Source: an uncultured Clostridium sp. (GTDB lineage: Bacteria; Bacillota; Clostridia; Lachnospirales; Lachnospiraceae). From it: a DNA stretch of 5,250 bases. Below are positions 4,352 through 5,250 of this stretch, piece by piece; the first letter of the stretch is position 1, and the number at the start of each line of letters is the position of its first letter. The stretch covers positions 1-5,250 of the forward strand of contig CAJJLI010000207.1 of the NCBI GenBank assembly GCA_905192625.1. Reading direction: 5' to 3'. Below the pieces are notes generated by a model, which worked only from the letters and a program-made list of their open reading frames with translations, had not been told where the DNA came from and made no database searches. Made by a program: the position numbers and the translations under genes.

Positions 4352-5250
4352 ATGGACATGGCGAGACGTACCATAAATTTGCAATATGCTCATGAGCGTA
4401 GAATTTATGGTGAAGGAGTAGGAGTTGCCATAATTGATACTGGAATTTGTGCACATCCTGACTTTATTCAAGGTGGGAATCGCATAGTAAGTTTCAAGGA
4501 CTTTGTGCATCTGAAAACTAGAGTTTATGATGATTATGGCCATGGGAGTCATGTAGCAGGCATCATTGGGGGCAATGGATATGCCTCGAATGGTAGATAT
4601 CGTGGTGTAGCGCCAAAATGCAGCTTAATCGTCATTAAGGCGTTAAATTATAAAGGTGACGGGAATATTTCAGAAGTCGTTGAGGGACTTGAATGGATTT
4701 TGGCTCATAGAGAGAAATTAAATATACGTGTGGTTAATTTATCCTTTGGAACAGGTAATAAAAGATTAAATGACGACGGACAAAAGTTGATTGAAATGGT
4801 AGAACGTGTTTGGGACAGTGGTATTGTTGTGGTTGCTGCTGCTGGAAATGGAGGTCCTAATCCGAATACTATAGCAATACCAGGAAGCAGTAAAAAAATT
4901 ATAACCGTTGGAGCTTCGGATGATAATGTTGAAGTTGATTTGATGGGGGCACGTCAGAAAAACTATTCTGGGAGAGGACCAACATTTGAGTGTGTAAAAA
5001 AACCAGACATTGTAGCGCCAGCAAGTAATATTATGAGTTGTAATTTAATTCGTACGGTAGGAAATGATGGTATACGTGGTGTAAATACCGTTAAGAGGAA
5101 TTTTATTTATTCCAATGTTAGAGAACGATTCAGTCATTTATATACTGAGAAAAGTGGAACTAGTATGTCGACACCTATGGTTTCAGGTGCTATTGCATTA
5201 CTTTTATCTGCTCGTCCTAGTCTAACACCAAAAGAAGTTAAAATGAACTT
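4352..5250 (+). CDS. Subtilisin-like serine protease (S8), AprX-like, 3' truncated by window
   Basis: This is a subtilase of which 299 residues are visible; the frame runs off the window edge without a stop. The active site is complete: D29 in AIIDTGI, H64 in GHGSHVAG, the oxyanion-hole N166 in AAAGNGG and S271 in SGTSMSTP. The order and flanking text (YRGVAPK, GASDDN, SGRGPT, KPDIVAP) resemble B. subtilis AprX. Unlike AprX or secreted subtilisins, there is no signal peptide and no propeptide: the catalytic domain starts within about 20 residues. A cytoplasmic, AprX/Isp-like protease is the likely role. About 39 residues (229-267) separate the PASNIM strand from the SGTS motif, an insertion longer than I recall for AprX. 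The ATG at 4352 has GGGAG 7 nt upstream. The earlier ATG at 4348 is in another frame and stops after 15 codons. Probably only a short C-terminal tail is missing. Confidence 0.93.
   Translation, partial: MDMARRTINLQYAHERRIYGEGVGVAIIDTGICAHPDFIQGGNRIVSFKDFVHLKTRVYDDYGHGSHVAGIIGGNGYASNGRYRGVAPKCSLIVIKALNYKGDGNISEVVEGLEWILAHREKLNIRVVNLSFGTGNKRLNDDGQKLIEMVERVWDSGIVVVAAAGNGGPNPNTIAIPGSSKKIITVGASDDNVEVDLMGARQKNYSGRGPTFECVKKPDIVAPASNIMSCNLIRTVGNDGIRGVNTVKRNFIYSNVRERFSHLYTEKSGTSMSTPMVSGAIALLLSARPSLTPKEVKMN

Noticed and set aside
4257..4552. Two overlapping minus-strand frames of 65 and 94 residues
   Set aside because: Both overlap the start of the protease, which has clear catalytic motifs on the plus strand; neither shows a ribosome site or domain.

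Overview
The window is AT-rich chromosomal DNA from a low-GC Gram-positive anaerobe or facultative Firmicute. A clostridial, Lachnospiraceae-like host is my best guess. This rests on strong AGGAGG-type ribosome sites, sigma-A-like promoters, an SH3b + NlpC/P60 cell-wall hydrolase, a lipobox FMN-binding lipoprotein and an AprX-like subtilase. The genus is inferred from style and is not proven by the sequence.

Layout: 1-269 is a regulatory region with an imperfect stem-loop, a near-consensus promoter (TTGACG-17-TATAAT), an exact match to the Bacillus WalR box (TGTAAC-N5-TGTAAC) and a second, extended -10. It reads into a secreted peptidoglycan endopeptidase (270-1586, +). Positions 1661-3447 hold a complete IS3-family insertion sequence on the minus strand. 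It has 42-bp imperfect terminal repeats starting TG and ending CA, 3-bp ATT target duplications, orfA with three helix-turn-helix units and a leucine zipper, orfB with an intact DDE site, and an A7 slippery site. A short FMN-binding lipoprotein gene (3498-3911, -) converges on the endopeptidase gene. A 440-bp divergent intergenic region follows, then a subtilisin-like protease (4352 to the window end, +) that is cut by the edge and therefore has no stop codon in view.

How the parts relate: the endopeptidase is a secreted wall-remodelling enzyme whose promoter region carries the operator expected for the wall-stress regulator WalR. The IS breaks no gene. Removing it together with one ATT copy restores a 13-bp stem between the two convergent genes, so it appears to have landed in the loop of a shared terminator-like hairpin. 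The IS ends also show three linked expression controls. A TTGACA-N18-TATGAT promoter would exist only after the ends join in a circle. The orfA ribosome site would be masked in transcripts entering from outside but not in those from the junction promoter. OrfA-to-OrfB expression can go through a -1 frameshift or a GTGA start-stop overlap. The FMN lipoprotein and the protease are divergent single genes with no visible functional link to the rest.

I see no clearly new multi-gene system. The most interesting points are the WalR-type operator, the IS target site, and the control signals built into the IS ends.
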